Shown here: one piece after another, positions 1-11,805 of the stretch
How the letters are laid out: the number at the start of each line of letters is the position of its first letter
Numbering within the stretch: position 1 is the first letter of the stretch
Assembly (NCBI RefSeq): GCF_040054535.1
Contig: NC_090796.1
Coordinates: forward strand, 6,561,001-6,625,000
Direction: 5' to 3'
DNA from: Antennarius striatus
Lineage: Eukaryota > Chordata > Actinopteri > Lophiiformes > Antennariidae
DNA: 64,000 nt
Notes under the pieces: model-generated
Seen by the model: only the letters and a program-made list of their open reading frames with translations
Databases searched by the model: none
Told to the model about the DNA's origin: nothing
Translations under genes and position numbers: made by a program

Positions 1-3000
1 GGAGAAGATGGACAGCCCTCCAACTTCGATCTTACCATGCAGGTAATATGACCAGCTAACTTTATGCTTTAGTTTTTCTTGCCTCTTTTATTCATGCTAT
101 ATTTGTTGTTGTTGTTCTGTGACATGTTTGGAAATTCAGTTCATAATTAAGAACCTCATAAGAATACTATATATCAGTATTTCATTTATTGCCATATTTG
201 GTGTTATTGTTCTCAGATATACTCAAGTTTCAAGTTTATTTATTCTTATATAGCCCAGATTCACAAACAATGTCTCAAAGTGCTTTACATTCTGCACATG
301 GGCGATATCCCTCTGACCTTTGTGCACTGCGAGCAGTACGACCCTCACATCGGATGTGGAACAACTTCCCCCAAAACCCTTTTAACAGGGGAAAAAATGG
401 ATGAGGAAACCTCAGGAAGACTGCAGAGGAGTGACCCCTCTTCCAGGAGTGGACAGACGAAGCAATAGATTAATAACACATGTACAGATTAATAACACAA
501 TAATAATGACAATAATAAATGTATGACAAAAGCACGCTGATCCATCCAGTAGAGCGAGTCACCACCAGCCGATGAAGCACACAGAGGTCACCGATTGCCA
601 AGGATCCACCACTCTGAGGACAGACCAAAAAGTGCCTAAGTCATTGAGAACAATGACTTAGGCAACAATTACCCTTCCAAAACCCAAAAACCAAAACAGA
701 ACCAAATGAGACAAAACCAGACTCCCCTAGTGGATGGTGAAACAGGACCATTGTGCAGCTTTTGATATCACCAGCCACGGAAGCAGACAGAGGTAGCCGA
801 TTGCCGATGATCCACTACACAAAGGCATGAGAGAGAGAACAGGAGAAGGAGGGAGAGAGATAGAGAGAACAGGAGCAATAGTGTGTGTAATGATGTTTGT
901 AATCAATGTGTAATGATGATAATAGTTATAATATCTGTATGCTCTCCCCTTAGGTTGTGCGCAGTGTGTACACTAGTAAGATTATTAGCAGTTACAGGGA
1001 CCTGGTGGCTTTGGTTTTCTATGGGACAGAGCAAAGCAAAAATCCCAGGAACTCCTTCAAGCATGTCTATGTCTATCATGACCTTGATGAACCTGGTGAG
1101 ATGCTGCACTCAATCATGTTTTTATAAAGCAGTACTTGTGCAGAGACTTCACGCCTCATAAAAGAAAAAGATCAGCTTAGTAATTTGTTATTGTAAGATA
1201 TTGTTTCACAAAAATAAGAATATGTAAAAATATCAATATATGATCATAAACACACAAAAAAATCTTCTTTTATAAATCTAAATAACTCTTAAAATTGTCA
1301 CACATAATTTTTGCACCTTTATTTATTCCTTAACTTGAAACAAACATTTGCCTGTCCGCCATCTATTTCCCACAGGAGCAAAGCGAGTGCAGGAGGTGGA
1401 TGCTTTGCGTGGGATGAAAGGAGCTCAGCTAGCTGCTGACACCATGGGCAGTGGGGAGACGTCGTTAGGCGATGCCCTGTGGTGCTGCTCCAACCTCTAC
1501 AGTGATATCAAGCTACGCCTTTCACATAAGCGGCTGATGATTTTCACATGCGTCGATGACCCACATGGAGGCGACAGTGTGAAGGACCGACAAGCTCGCA
1601 CCAAGGCCAGCGACCTCAAAGACACTGGTACGTCTGGACCAAAAGAAAAGCCTCTCATCTGGGGTGTGCCTCACCTCTGGGCAGCTGGGTTAGGCTCCAA
1701 CTCATCCCGTAATTTGGGATAATTGGCTGAAAACGGGATGATTATGATCCTTTTATCTTCAAGAATGTGAATGAATGATTAATATTCGTCCTTTGTGTGA
1801 TAAATAACTAATCCCTTCTCTCTTAGGAGTCGTCATTGATTTGATGTATCTGAAAAAAGCCGGTGGCTTTGATGTGTCACACTTTTTTTGTGATGTTGTA
1901 AGTCCTCCTGAAGACGAAAGCGATTTGGGGCTACAGTTAGAGCCCTGTGACAAACTGGAGGACCTCCAGAAGAGAGTGCGAGCCAAGGAGCAGAAGAAGA
2001 GAGCCATGGCCAGGTCACATATCAGCTTTTTCAGATGGATACAAGTTTATTCATACTGTCTTGATCATTACAAATGCTTACTTGTTTTATTTCTTCTTCC
2101 ATTGTGGTTCAAGTTTGTGTTTATTAACACCTACTGACTCTTTACCATTTTAGGTTGAGCCTGTGTCTGGGTGAGGGCGTAAACGTAGCTGTGGGAATAT
2201 ATGCAACTGCAGTGACGGCTCGGAAACCAGCTCCCATCAGACTTTACAGGGAGAACAACGAACCCGTCCGCAGCAAAACCCGAACCTTCCACACCCAGAC
2301 AGGAAGCATACTGCTGCCCGGCGCCATTAAGAAAGCCCAGGTGAGAAATGCCTTCTAGTTTTGGTGAGGTTCATGAAGCTTGTGTTTGTCAAAGATATGA
2401 ACAGTAATAACTTTAGAATTCACAATGACAAACAGATGAGGAGGCAAATGTGTCAACAAGATCCAGATTCACCCAAATTTAATCAGCATCTGATGTCATA
2501 TTTAATCAGATTACTGTTTGTGCTCTTTTTTTTTTCTGCTTGGTTCTTTACCTCTCTGCTGTAGACGTACGGTAAGAGGCAGATAGTGATGGAGGAAGAT
2601 GAGGTGATCTCCATCAAGAAGTTTGAAGATCCAGGGATGTATCTGATCGGATTCAAACCGATGGAAAAACTCAAAGTTCACCATCACATCCGGCCCGCCG
2701 TCTTCATCTATCCCGAGGAGGAAGACGTGAAAGGTAGAGCTGCTGGTCTCTTTGCATGTGACTGGACTGTGTGTGTATTTGTAAACTGTGTGAGGAGAAT
2801 CAGTGGATTTTTGTCTAGTTTGAACTGCTATCTTTGCTTTACACTAAACTGTAGTGAATCCTTTGTTGACCCCTTCAGGCAGTGCATGCTTGTTCTCTGC
2901 TTTGCTGACGAAGTGCAGCGAGAGGAACTTGTTTGCTCTGTGTCGCTGTGTCATTCGACGAAACAGCCCGCCTCGATTTGCCGCCCTGGTGCCTCAGAAA

Positions 3001-4420
3001 GAGCAGGTCGACGAGGGGAAGATACAGATTACACCACCAGGTAATCCACTCCTGGGCTCAGCTGGAGTATGGCTTTATTTATCCAGTTCAAACAAACATA
3101 AGCACCACCTATTTCTACCAGTCTGTTTAGATTAGATTAGATATACTTTAATAATCCCGAACTGGTAAATTTGGTTCATCCGCCTTTTTAAAGAGGCAAA
3201 ATGTATAATTGTGTTATAGTTAAGGTACTATTGTGCACTGAAGCAACTTGTTTACTCTGTGTGCCTCAGGTTTCAACATGATCTACCTGCCGTATGCCGA
3301 CGACACTCGGACGTTGGACACGCCTCAGTTCTCGTCTGCTTCACAAGTGCAGGTGGACAAGATGAAGCAGATTGTCACCAAGCTGCGTTTTAAATACAGG
3401 TACCGAACCTGTATTTATGGTATTTTATTATGGATTTTGATTTAACAATGGTGTTTTGAGGTTACATTCATTTCTTAAAAAGGACGTAACTGGCCATGCT
3501 GGGAGTGATGGTTCTGTAGCTGCATGTCTGAATCTCCGGTAGCTCCTGCGGTCTGTGTGTCCTGGTTGTTACTGCTCTCCTCCCTGTTGAGTCCATCTCC
3601 TCTTCACCTGTTTTGTTTCGTTGGCAATCAACCATCGGATTTGTGTGCTCCCGGTCCCGACTGAGCATTATGTTCAGCGCCATCCACGCAGGGACGACAG
3701 AAGAAAATTAATATATAAAAATCACCTAGTATACTCAAAACAATACATAAAGTCCTAAATATGCCAAGGTCAATAATAATACTACCTCTTGCCGTTTTAA
3801 ATATAACGCAGGAGTGATGCTTTTGAAAATCCAGTCATCCAGCAGCATTATAGGAACCTGGAGGCCTTGGCTCTTGATATGATGGCTCCAGAGGACACAG
3901 AGGACCTCATCAGTAAGATTCAGATTAACACATACTAAATAAGTAATAAATTCAACACGGATCTGGTTCCTCTGTTGTGTTTCACACTCATCTGCCTCTC
4001 TGTCTTTATCTCAGTGCCAAAGGTGGACCAGATTAACTCTCGTGTGGGTCCATTGGCTCAGGAGTTTAAAGATCTGGTCTATCCTGAGGGCTACAATCCC
4101 GAGAGCAAACCAGCTGCCAAACGCAAATTAGGTAGGAAGTGGATGTAAACGTAATAACTTCACCAGCATTCATGTGCCTGTTCCAGTGACTGAATGTTTT
4201 CTCCATGAATTAACTCATAGCTGACTCTGGAGGTGGAGCTGAGAAGAAGCCCAAAGTAGAGGTGTCTGAAGACGAGCTGAAGGCCCATGCGCAGAAAGGG
4301 ACCCTGGGAAAACTGACTGTGCCCGTTTTGAAGGAGGCCTGCAAACAGTATGGGGTTTGCACCACTGGGACCAAAAAGCAAGAGCTGATAGATGCTCTGA
4401 CTGCTCAGCTGGGTCCATGA
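1..4420 (+). CDS. xrcc6: Ku70, DNA-repair Ku heterodimer subunit (5' end outside window)
   Basis: This is the Ku70 subunit of the Ku70/Ku80 ring, which binds DNA double-strand ends and recruits DNA-PKcs for non-homologous end joining in the nucleus. Eleven exons can be read with intact phases: 1-42 (partial), 954-1095, 1376-1627, 1827-2013, 2154-2340, 2565-2733, 2879-3040, 3270-3399, 3812-3912, 4015-4131 and 4221-4420. They give 562 residues plus stop; the family is about 610, so only the N-terminus is missing. The order is the end of the vWA-like domain ([17 protein letters not shown]), the Ku core beta-barrel ([21 protein letters not shown]), the C-terminal arm, and a SAP domain ([16 protein letters not shown]). 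The stop codon lies just inside the left palindrome boundary, so only the last codons and 3'UTR were copied to the right arm. Confidence 0.95.
215..890 (-). repeat. L2-like LINE 3' tail fragment in xrcc6 intron
   Basis: This intronic stretch begins with the pattern of a fish L2 3' end (caagtttattta, tatagc, caaagtgcttta), which also opens the L2 at 5661-5725. It continues with GA-rich and 'gccgatga' tail sequence like the 3'UTR of that element. No coding part remains. Assignment is by resemblance within the window, and the right edge is approximate. Confidence 0.5.
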
Positions 4421-5660
4421 GGCGTTAAATACACTGACACCAGTTTGTCTGTCATGAACCAAGATGAAGGTTAATGAAAAGGTAACTGTTGTTTTTAATA
4501 AGGCTTGTTGCTTTCTCTTGTAACTTTAGTGTGTTTGCAGGTAGAGTGTCAGGTAAATATTACATGACAAATGTTTTAATGTACAAAACCCCCTCCACAA
4601 AATGACATCAATGTTGGTTCATAAATGCTGGGGTGAATTTAGAAAAGTGCCATTTTCCATTGTTTAGGAGTCTTAGAATAATAAATAATAAAAATGTCTT
4701 GAGCAGCTGTTCTGTCCAGACCTGGTTTTTACATCTCTACCTCTGCTGAATGAATTCTATCCTCGGGGGGTGTAGAGGCTAATCCAAGCCTTAATCCACT
4801 ATGAGATTCCACCGCTCTTACGTGAATGATGCTCTGATGTGCTTCCTGTAAGTAAAAAAGTCCAACACAACACTTCATGTTTGATTATTGTTTTATTTCA
4901 GTTGACTCGATCAATGGTTAACATGAAATAGCAAAGCATTCAGAGTTCAGTGGTCAAAAAACTTAATACTTCGGTGCAGAAGCTAAACTCGGCCAACATT
5001 AGTTCCTACCTGAGCACCAATTATCCCCAGGAGACCCAATACATCACTTGACTCCTACAGGAGGACAACCCCAGCAAGAATTTAAAAAATATGAAATGAC
5101 AGGCAGGATGTGACAGAGTTTTCTTAGTCTTCATTTTTGAACAGAAACGTGGGAATGCTTGTGGCCTCTCTATTTGATCCAAGGAAAGAACAGAGTGTTC
5201 CATTTGTTTATTAACTACTTTTAATAAACTACTGTTAATAAAGTTTGAAATGATTCATAAAGTTCAGACTGCTCTGTCATCACACTGGACTTTTTCTGGA
5301 TGATGTGTTTGTAAGGTTAGCTGCTGTTTGTTATTGGTATGGTAGCGGCTCAAGCTCAGTCCATCTCTATATATCAGGTTATGGGTAACGTAATCTATCC
5401 ATCAGATATCACAAACTATTTAATCAATCAGTAAAACAATCCACATGAACAAAGCTGTACTTTCACCGCAGACTTGCTGGATTTCATAATTACAATTTTG
5501 TCTCAAACAGTCTGAGTCTCATTTTCATCAAAACAAGTTGTCCTGTGATTATCAACTTCTTGTATTGATCACCTGAAGCAGGTTGTTTGTTCATTGTGAA
5601 ACAGTCAAATCTGCGATGGACTTTCCACCATGATGTAACGCCAGCTTTTAAAGGAGGAGG
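4421..5660 (+). other. xrcc6 3'UTR and intergenic sequence inside left palindrome arm
   Basis: There is no open frame of note here. AATAAA-type signals occur near 4680 and 5222-5245 and could end xrcc6 transcripts. The whole stretch is repeated in inverted orientation in the right arm (about 30912-31969 plus 35124-35339). It contains the unoccupied target AATGTTGGTTCATAAAT at 4610-4626, where the right arm carries the RTE LINE. Confidence 0.7.
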
Positions 5661-5994
5661 GTCAATCAATCAAGTTTTATTTATATAGCGCTTAATCATG
5701 ACAGCAGACATTTCAAAGCGCTTTAACAGACAGAGAAACCCAACTGAACCCTCCAGAGCAAGCATAAGCGACAGTGGCGGGGAAAAACTCCCTCCATGAG
5801 GAAGAAACTCCGGGCAGGACCCAGACTCTTTTGGGCGGCCATCCGCCTCAACCGGTTGGGTGGAAAAGAAATCAAAGGAAGACAAGAACAGCATCAGAGA
5901 GAGAGAGACAGAGAGAGTGACAGATAGGCCAGATAGAGACAGTATCAATATGGTTAAGGTTGCTAAAGTCAAGGCACAATTACAGCTGTGTGGA

Positions 5995-6430
5995 TGACTG
6001 TATGGCGGCACGGAGGATGAAAGGAAGCAGGACCCCAGCCGATGGATAGTTGAGGGGTGGTACTGGTGGGCTTGGAGGATAAGGTGCACAGCACATGGAG
6101 AGATGGGGGTGATACTGGTGGGCTCGGAGGTGCAGGTCCACAGAGGAAGGTCCACGGCGGCTGGGCGGATGAGGGGTGGAAAAGTAAGATGACACCAAGG
6201 AAGACAGGCAGCAGGACCCCAGTCGATGGATAGGTGGGGGGTGATAATGGTGGATGGGAGGTGCAGGTCCACAGCAGATGGTCCACAGCGGATGGGTGGA
6301 TGAGGGGTGGAACAGTATGGTGGCGCGGAGGAAAAAGGAAGCCGGACCCCAGCCGATAATTAGGTTAGGGGTGGTACTGGTGGGATGGGAAGAGCAGGTC
6401 CATAGCAGATGGGCGGATGAGGGGTGAACC
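5995..6430 (-). repeat. Long-unit tandem repeat in L2 3'UTR
   Basis: Three imperfect copies of a unit of about 130-185 bp are marked by recurring 'gaccccagccgat' blocks near 6032, 6217 and 6346, each followed by 'ggggtggtactggtggg'-like sequence. Several long open frames here are a by-product of the repeat. Confidence 0.7.
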
Positions 6431-6648
6431 TGAGAAAAACCTGTGAGGACATAGAGCACAGAGACTCCAGGGAAGAAGTTTAGTTAGTACGGTGTGATTG
6501 GAGACTTGAAGAGTGAGGTCAGAGAGGAGGAGGAGTAACAGAGATGGTTGGAGAGAAGAGAGAGGAGAGAGGAACTCAGTGAGTCTGGATGTTGAGTCTC
6601 CAGCAGTGTAGGTCTATATGAATATAAACGTAGTAACCTAAGTTGCCA

Positions 6649-9600
6649 TTAATTGTAAAATTTATGAAAAAGAAAAGTTTTAAGTCTAGTCTTAAATAGT
6701 GAGAGGGTGTCTGCCCCCCGAACTGAGGTAGGGAGGTGGTTCCACAATAGAGGGGCTTGATCGCAAAAGGCTCTAGCCCCCGTCCTACTTTTATAAATTC
6801 TAGGAACCACCAGTAGGCCAGTATGCTGAGAGCGTAATGCTCTAGATGGATTATAAGGAACTAAAAGTTCCTTCAGGTAGGTCGGTGCCTGGCCACGAAG
6901 GGCTTTGTAAGTGAGGAGGAGTATTTTAAAATCTATCCTAGCTTTCACAGGAAGCCAGTGCAGAGAAGCCAGCACAGGAGAAATATGGTCCCTGGCACTG
7001 GTCCTGGTCAGAACACGGGCGGCAGCATTCTGAATTAGTTGAAGACTCTTCAGCGACTTTTTGGGGCAGCCTGAAAAAAGTGCGTTACAGTAATCTAGTC
7101 TGGAAGTGATGAAAGCGTGGATTAATTTCTCTGCATCACTCCGTTTTAAAATATGCCTGATTTTAGCAATGTTTCGGAGATGGAAAAAGGCCGTTCTAGA
7201 AACCTGCTTAATGTGTGTGTTAAACGAGAGATCCTGATCAAAGATGACACCTAGGTTCCTCGCAGTGGTTTTGGCCTCAAACGTGATGCCATCCAAGGTA
7301 ATTACATCACTGGGCACTACATCCCTAACAGTTTTTGGGCCGAGCACAACAACCTCAGTTTTATCAGAATTGAGATGCAAAAAGTTATTCGTCATCCAAT
7401 CTTTAATCCCTTTGATACACACCTGTAATTTGCATAACTGGCTGACTTCGTCAGGTTTAATCGAGAGATATAATTGCGTATCATCGGCATAACAATGGAA
7501 GTTGATGGAGTGTTTCCTTATCAAATTACCCAGAGGAAGCATGTACAAGATAAACAGTATTGGACCAAGAACCGAGCCTTGAGGAACTCCTTAACTAACT
7601 GTAGTTGACTGAGGGGAGTTGTTATTAACGTGAACAAACTGGGAACAGTCAGTTAAATAGGACTTAAACCACATCAGTGCTGATTCCTTAATACCAATTG
7701 TTTGGTCCAGACGTGCCAGAAGAATATTGTGGTCAATTGTGTCAAACGCCGCACTGAGGTCCAAGAGAACCAGTATAGAAACAAGTCCTCTGTCTGAAGC
7801 GGTTAGAAGGTCGTTGCTAACCTTGACAAGTGCTGTTTCCGTACTATGATGTTCCCTGAAACCTGACTGGAAATTCTCGAATAAACTGTTGGATTTAAGG
7901 AAATCACATAACTGATTAGCGACTATTTTCTCCAAGATCTTAGATAAAAACGGTAGATTTGAGATGGGTCGATAATTATTTAGAACAGTAGGGTCCAGGT
8001 TAGGTTTTTTGAGAAGTGGCTTAATTACAGCAACTTTAAAGGACCGTGGTACATATCCAGTAGATAAAGACATGTTAATTATATTAAGGAAGTGGTTGCC
8101 AAGTAAAGGTAAGGCTTCTTTGATGAGTTTAGTTGGAATTGGATCTAACAGAAAGGAGGATGGTTTAGCTGAGGAGATTATTTTAATCAGATGACTAATC
8201 TGTTGGAGAAAAGACATCCATGGAACCAAAGGGTTCAGGAGTCAGCTGTGTGTTTTCTAAGGGACCTAAAGAAGGACCAGAGTTTGAGGATAGGACATCA
8301 TTAATTTTGTCTCTGATGAGCAGGATCTTATTATTGAAGAAATTCATAAAATCATTGCTGTGGAGACTTGATGGAATACTAGGCACAAATGCACTGTGGT
8401 TCTGTCAGTCTGGATACAGTACTGAACAAGAATCTGTGATTGTTTCTATTGTCCTCGATTAATGATGAATAATAGGCTGCTCTAGCGGAACGAAGTGCCT
8501 TCCTGTATTTATGTAAACCATCATGCCACGCAGTGCGGTATTCTTCTAATTTAGTAGAACGCCATTTCCTCTCAAGTTGTCGGGATTCTTGCTTTAATTG
8601 GTGGGTATGAGAATTAAACCAGGGAGCTCGCATCCCCTGTTTTATAGTCTTATTTTTTAGTGGAGCAATTAAATCTAAGGTTTTTCGCAGAGAGTCTGAA
8701 GTAACATCAACAAACTCATCAATTTGAGATGGGCTAGCATTAACTGAGTTCAGAAAATGACCCGCTGTGTAGTTCAATAGTGGGATTAGATTAAGCATAC
8801 TTGGGATTTCTTCCCTAAATTTAGAAATAGTATGATCTGATAAGTTTCTAGTACAAACGTTTTTTGCAGGAAGACAATTACACAATAGCCGAATGTCAAA
8901 AGTTATCAGGCAGTGGTCAGAAAGGATAGGATTACGAGGAAAGATGACCAACTCCTCAATTTCAATCCCATAAATCAAGACTAAATCCAGAGTATGCTCG
9001 AACTGGCGGGTAGGTTCCTGTACACACTGACTAAAGCCTATGGAGTCTAGTAATGACATAAATGCCCTACTGAGGCTATCATTACTGTCATCCACGTGAA
9101 TATTGAAATCACCAACAATTATGACCTTATCAGTTTTAAGAATTAAACTAGTTAAGAAATCGGCAAATTCGGAAAGAAAGTCACTGTATGGACCAGGAGG
9201 ACGATAGATGATGACAAATAATAGGGGCTGAAGTAGTTTCTGGATTGGGTTTGATAGGCTCAGACTAAGACTTTCAAATGAATTGAAGATAATTTTTGGT
9301 TTAAGGCTCAATTCTAGCAAGGAATTAAAAATTGATGCAACTCCACCACCTCTGCCTGAGACTCGAGGGATCTGATAATTTAGGTGACTAGGAGGAGTAG
9401 CTTCATTTAGGGAAAAATACTCATCCTCACTTAGCCAGGTTTCCGTTAAACAGAATAAATCTATTTGATAATCTGATATAATGTCATTGATTAAAACAGC
9501 TTTTGAAGACAGAGATCTAATATTTAGGAGACCACATTTGATTGTTTTGTACTCCGGAGCTGTTGAAGTCCCGGTTTTGATTTTTATTAAATTTGGATGT

Positions 9601-9836
9601 CCAGTTGCTTTCCTCTGGACTTGAAATGACTTGAATTTGCATGAATTAACTTTAAATGGTCGAGGGACAGACACAGTCTCAATGGTGTGTACAGTGGGTG
9701 ACAATACAGTAGGTGAAAGTGTAGTGGGTAACATTACAGTGGGTAACATTACAGTGGGTAACATTACAGTGGGTGAAGGTACAGTGGGTGACCGTTCTAG
9801 GAGTGCAGAGACTTGTTTAAGACTGCGACTCTGCAT
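6649..9836 (-). pseudogene. L2 LINE ORF2 (endonuclease + reverse transcriptase), broken
   Basis: The ATG at 9836 opens a frame with a short VMLPT repeat and then an AP-endonuclease domain ([45 protein letters not shown]) to 8379. The frame shifts near 8390 and again near 8229. The reverse transcriptase follows ([43 protein letters not shown] with the YADD core). A TAA at about 7589-7591 interrupts it just before the [10 protein letters not shown] motif. The C-terminal block ([20 protein letters not shown]) is typical of L2/CR1-type fish LINEs. With at least two frameshifts and one nonsense codon, this copy cannot make ORF2 protein. Confidence 0.85.
9682..9790 (-). repeat. 15-bp minisatellite at start of L2 ORF2
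   Basis: Units of about 15 bp (acagtgggtaacatt and variants) repeat in tandem. In frame they encode repeats of (L/M)PTV(M/L). The array lies between the ORF2 start codon and the endonuclease domain. Confidence 0.75.
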
Positions 9837-9854
9837 CCCGGTCTCAACTCTGGG

Positions 9855-10831
9855 TCATGGTTTTGGGGCAGAAATAAAAGTGGTCAGATTTTTTGACAGG
9901 AGAGCAGCGCCATTCCAAGTGGGATGTATGCTGTCTCTCCTGATGAGACCGGGTTTTCCCCAAAAAGTCCGCCAATTATCAACAAACTGAATGTCATTAG
10001 CAGGACACCACCTAGACAGCCAGCGGTTGAGTGAAGACATGCGGCACCCGGGATACACTTGACTATGGTCGCTGGTGTCTCTAGTTTAACGTGCCGCACC
10101 ACAGAGCTGCCAGTCACCAGAGTAGGTTCCTCAGCGGGTGTGTCGCTGAGCGGGGAAAAGCTGTTCGAGATAACGAGTGGTTGCGGGGATTGGTGGTGAA
10201 CCCGAGGCTTTCGCCTGCCACTATGTTTCCTACGAACAGTCACCCACTGCTCCTGCTCGGGGGCTGCTGGAGGACGGCTAACCTGAGCTGGGGAGTGGCT
10301 AACCTGAGCTGGGGAGTGGCTAACCTGAGCTGGGGAGTGGCTAACCTGAGCTGGGGAGTGGCTAACCTGAGCTGGGGAGTGGCTAACCTGAGCTGGGGAG
10401 TGGCTAACCTGAGCTGGGGAGTGGCTAACCTGAGCTGGGGCGTGGCTAACGTGAGCTGGGGAGTGGCTAACCTGAGCTGGGGAGTGGCTAACCTGAGCTG
10501 GGGAGTGGCTAACCTGAGCTGGGGAGTGGCTAACCTGAGCTGGGGCGTGGCTAACCTGAGCTGGGGAGTGGCTAACCTGAGCTGGGGAGTGGCTAACCTG
10601 AGCAGGGGAGTGGCTAACCTGAGCTGGGGAGTGGCTAACCTGAGCTGGGGAGTGGCTAACCTGAGCTGGGGAGTGGCTAACCTGAGCTGGGGAGTGGCTA
10701 ACGTGAGCTAGGGCGTGGCTAACGTGAGCCGGTGGGTCCGCTCCGGCTAAAGCTACCTGACTAGGTGGCACTGCTATGTTTTCAGTTAAGGAGCGAACCA
10801 GTGCCTCCAAATGACTAAGTCTTGCTTCCAT
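9855..10831 (-). pseudogene. L2 LINE ORF1 with heptapeptide repeats and damaged SGNH esterase-like domain
   Basis: The frame starts at 10831 with a short coiled-coil-like segment ([20 protein letters not shown]). It runs through about 20 copies of VSHSPAQ and then into [12 protein letters not shown]...KCIPGA, which resembles block I of the SGNH-hydrolase domain found in ORF1 of L2/CR1 LINEs. The matching C-terminal block ([19 protein letters not shown]...[17 protein letters not shown]) lies in another frame at 9855-10058. The middle of the domain is missing and the frame is shifted, so the protein is broken. The canonical GDS serine block reads GSS here. Confidence 0.7.
10276..10735 (-). repeat. 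21-bp coding minisatellite in L2 ORF1
   Basis: There are about 21-22 tandem copies of a 21-bp unit (ggctaacctgagctggggagt), nearly uniform, with a few variants (gggcgt, aacgtg, agcagg). The unit is a multiple of three, so the frame stays open and encodes VSHSPAQ repeats on the - strand. Confidence 0.9.
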
Positions 10832-11075
10832 CCGAGAAAAGGCACTACACTTCGTGCAGATGCCCCTTTCGCTGAAGGAAGCGGGGGGAAAAACTAAACA
10901 TCCGACAGACTGAGCAGCAGAGAGAAGGAGAGTGGACAGAGGGAAGCGTAGCCATAGTTAGCAACAAAGATAAGCTAAGCTAGCTCTGAAGTACGGAAGA
11001 TTACTTCAATAAAAGTTTGTAAAAGGTTAGCTGAAATATGTGGGAGCTTTCGCTATCAAGTTTTGAGATGGAGAG

Positions 11076-11773
11076 TGTTGAAGTGGAGCCAAATAATATG
11101 GTCCTAAAGACCCTTGGTCCTCCAGCTTCGTGTTCGTTTTCTCTTGGTTGTGGACAATTTCTGAACAGAGTTAAATAAACAAAACACTCAGTGAAATGTC
11201 GACGCTTCAAAGTTTATTTTTCAATTGCAAAGAGAATATTCTCGGCACTTTGTCTCATGGGAGATTACTTCCTGCAGAGTGCGAGGATGCACTTGCAGCA
11301 CATGGATTTTATGCACATCAGAAGGCGGGGTTCACCTGGTATCACAACAGCTGCAAGATAGCAGGCAAGACAGTGGGTTACATTCAGGTGATGTCATGAT
11401 GCGCCAATTATCTGAGAAGAAAGAGGAAGACGGCCTTGCAGACGGCCTGGCAAGAGGTGATAAGCAGACAGGTCATGAAAACTATCGTAGCTATACGCCA
11501 ATTATCTAAGAAGATATACGCCAATTATCAGAGAAGAAAGAGGAAGACGGCCTTGCAAGAGTTTCTGCTCGACTAGCTGTGCAAGCAATTTAGCATAAGT
11601 CAGCAGTTCTAACTGTCACGTGATGTGACCTAAGATGAACTTTAAGCTCAGTAACTTTCCACAGCAAAATAACATAAAAAGATATAATTCCAACATAACA
11701 TAAAAAGATATAATTCCAACATAACATAAAAAGATATAATTCCAACATAACATAAAAAGATATAATTCCAACA
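11076..11773 (-). repeat. 3' LTR of provirus
   Basis: The LTR is 698 bp with TG...CA ends in viral orientation. It carries AATAAA on the - strand (complement at 11213-11218). Four 26-bp tandem units lie at 11670-11773, the U3 edge. It matches 21031-21728 base for base as far as can be read by eye. Confidence 0.95.
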
Positions 11774-11784
11774 ATCCCCCTTTT
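11774..11784 (-). other. Polypurine tract next to 3' LTR
   Basis: The - strand reads AAAAGGGGGAT directly before the TGTTGG start of the 3' LTR. This is the expected plus-strand primer site for reverse transcription. It lies just downstream of the env stop. Confidence 0.85.
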
Positions 11785-11805
11785 GGACTCGAAAGAGTCC
11801 AACAC

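Larger units (their letters stand above)
5661..11075 (-). mobile_element. L2-type LINE, main part (5' end split off by provirus)
   Basis: A non-LTR retrotransposon runs on the - strand. Its 3' end is at 5661 with the sequence 'gcgctatataaataaaact' and a TGATTGATTGA tail typical of fish L2. It has an AP-endonuclease/reverse-transcriptase ORF2 (6649-9836, broken), an ORF1 with an expanded minisatellite and a damaged SGNH-like domain (9855-10831), and a 5' untranslated region from 10832 on. The provirus at 11076-21728 sits in that 5' region; the rest of the LINE resumes at 21733. The right palindrome arm has the empty site, so this is a true insertion, younger than the palindrome. Confidence 0.85.

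Noticed and set aside
5670-6459. Three long overlapping - strand frames rich in Pro/His/Ser
   Set aside because: They fall in the tandem-repeated 3'UTR of the L2 LINE, downstream of its reverse transcriptase.
10091-10711. 206-codon + strand frame of repeated NLSWGVA units
   Set aside because: It is the antisense reading of the 21-bp L2 ORF1 minisatellite. The unit length is a multiple of three, so several frames stay open.
10276-10735. CRISPR-like regular repeats
   Set aside because: The 21-bp units are directly abutting with no unique spacers, inside a LINE ORF1 of a vertebrate genome.
11196-11509. Short + strand frames repeated at 21151-21464
   Set aside because: They are inside the two LTRs, antisense to the provirus. 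Identity between copies only reflects LTR identity.
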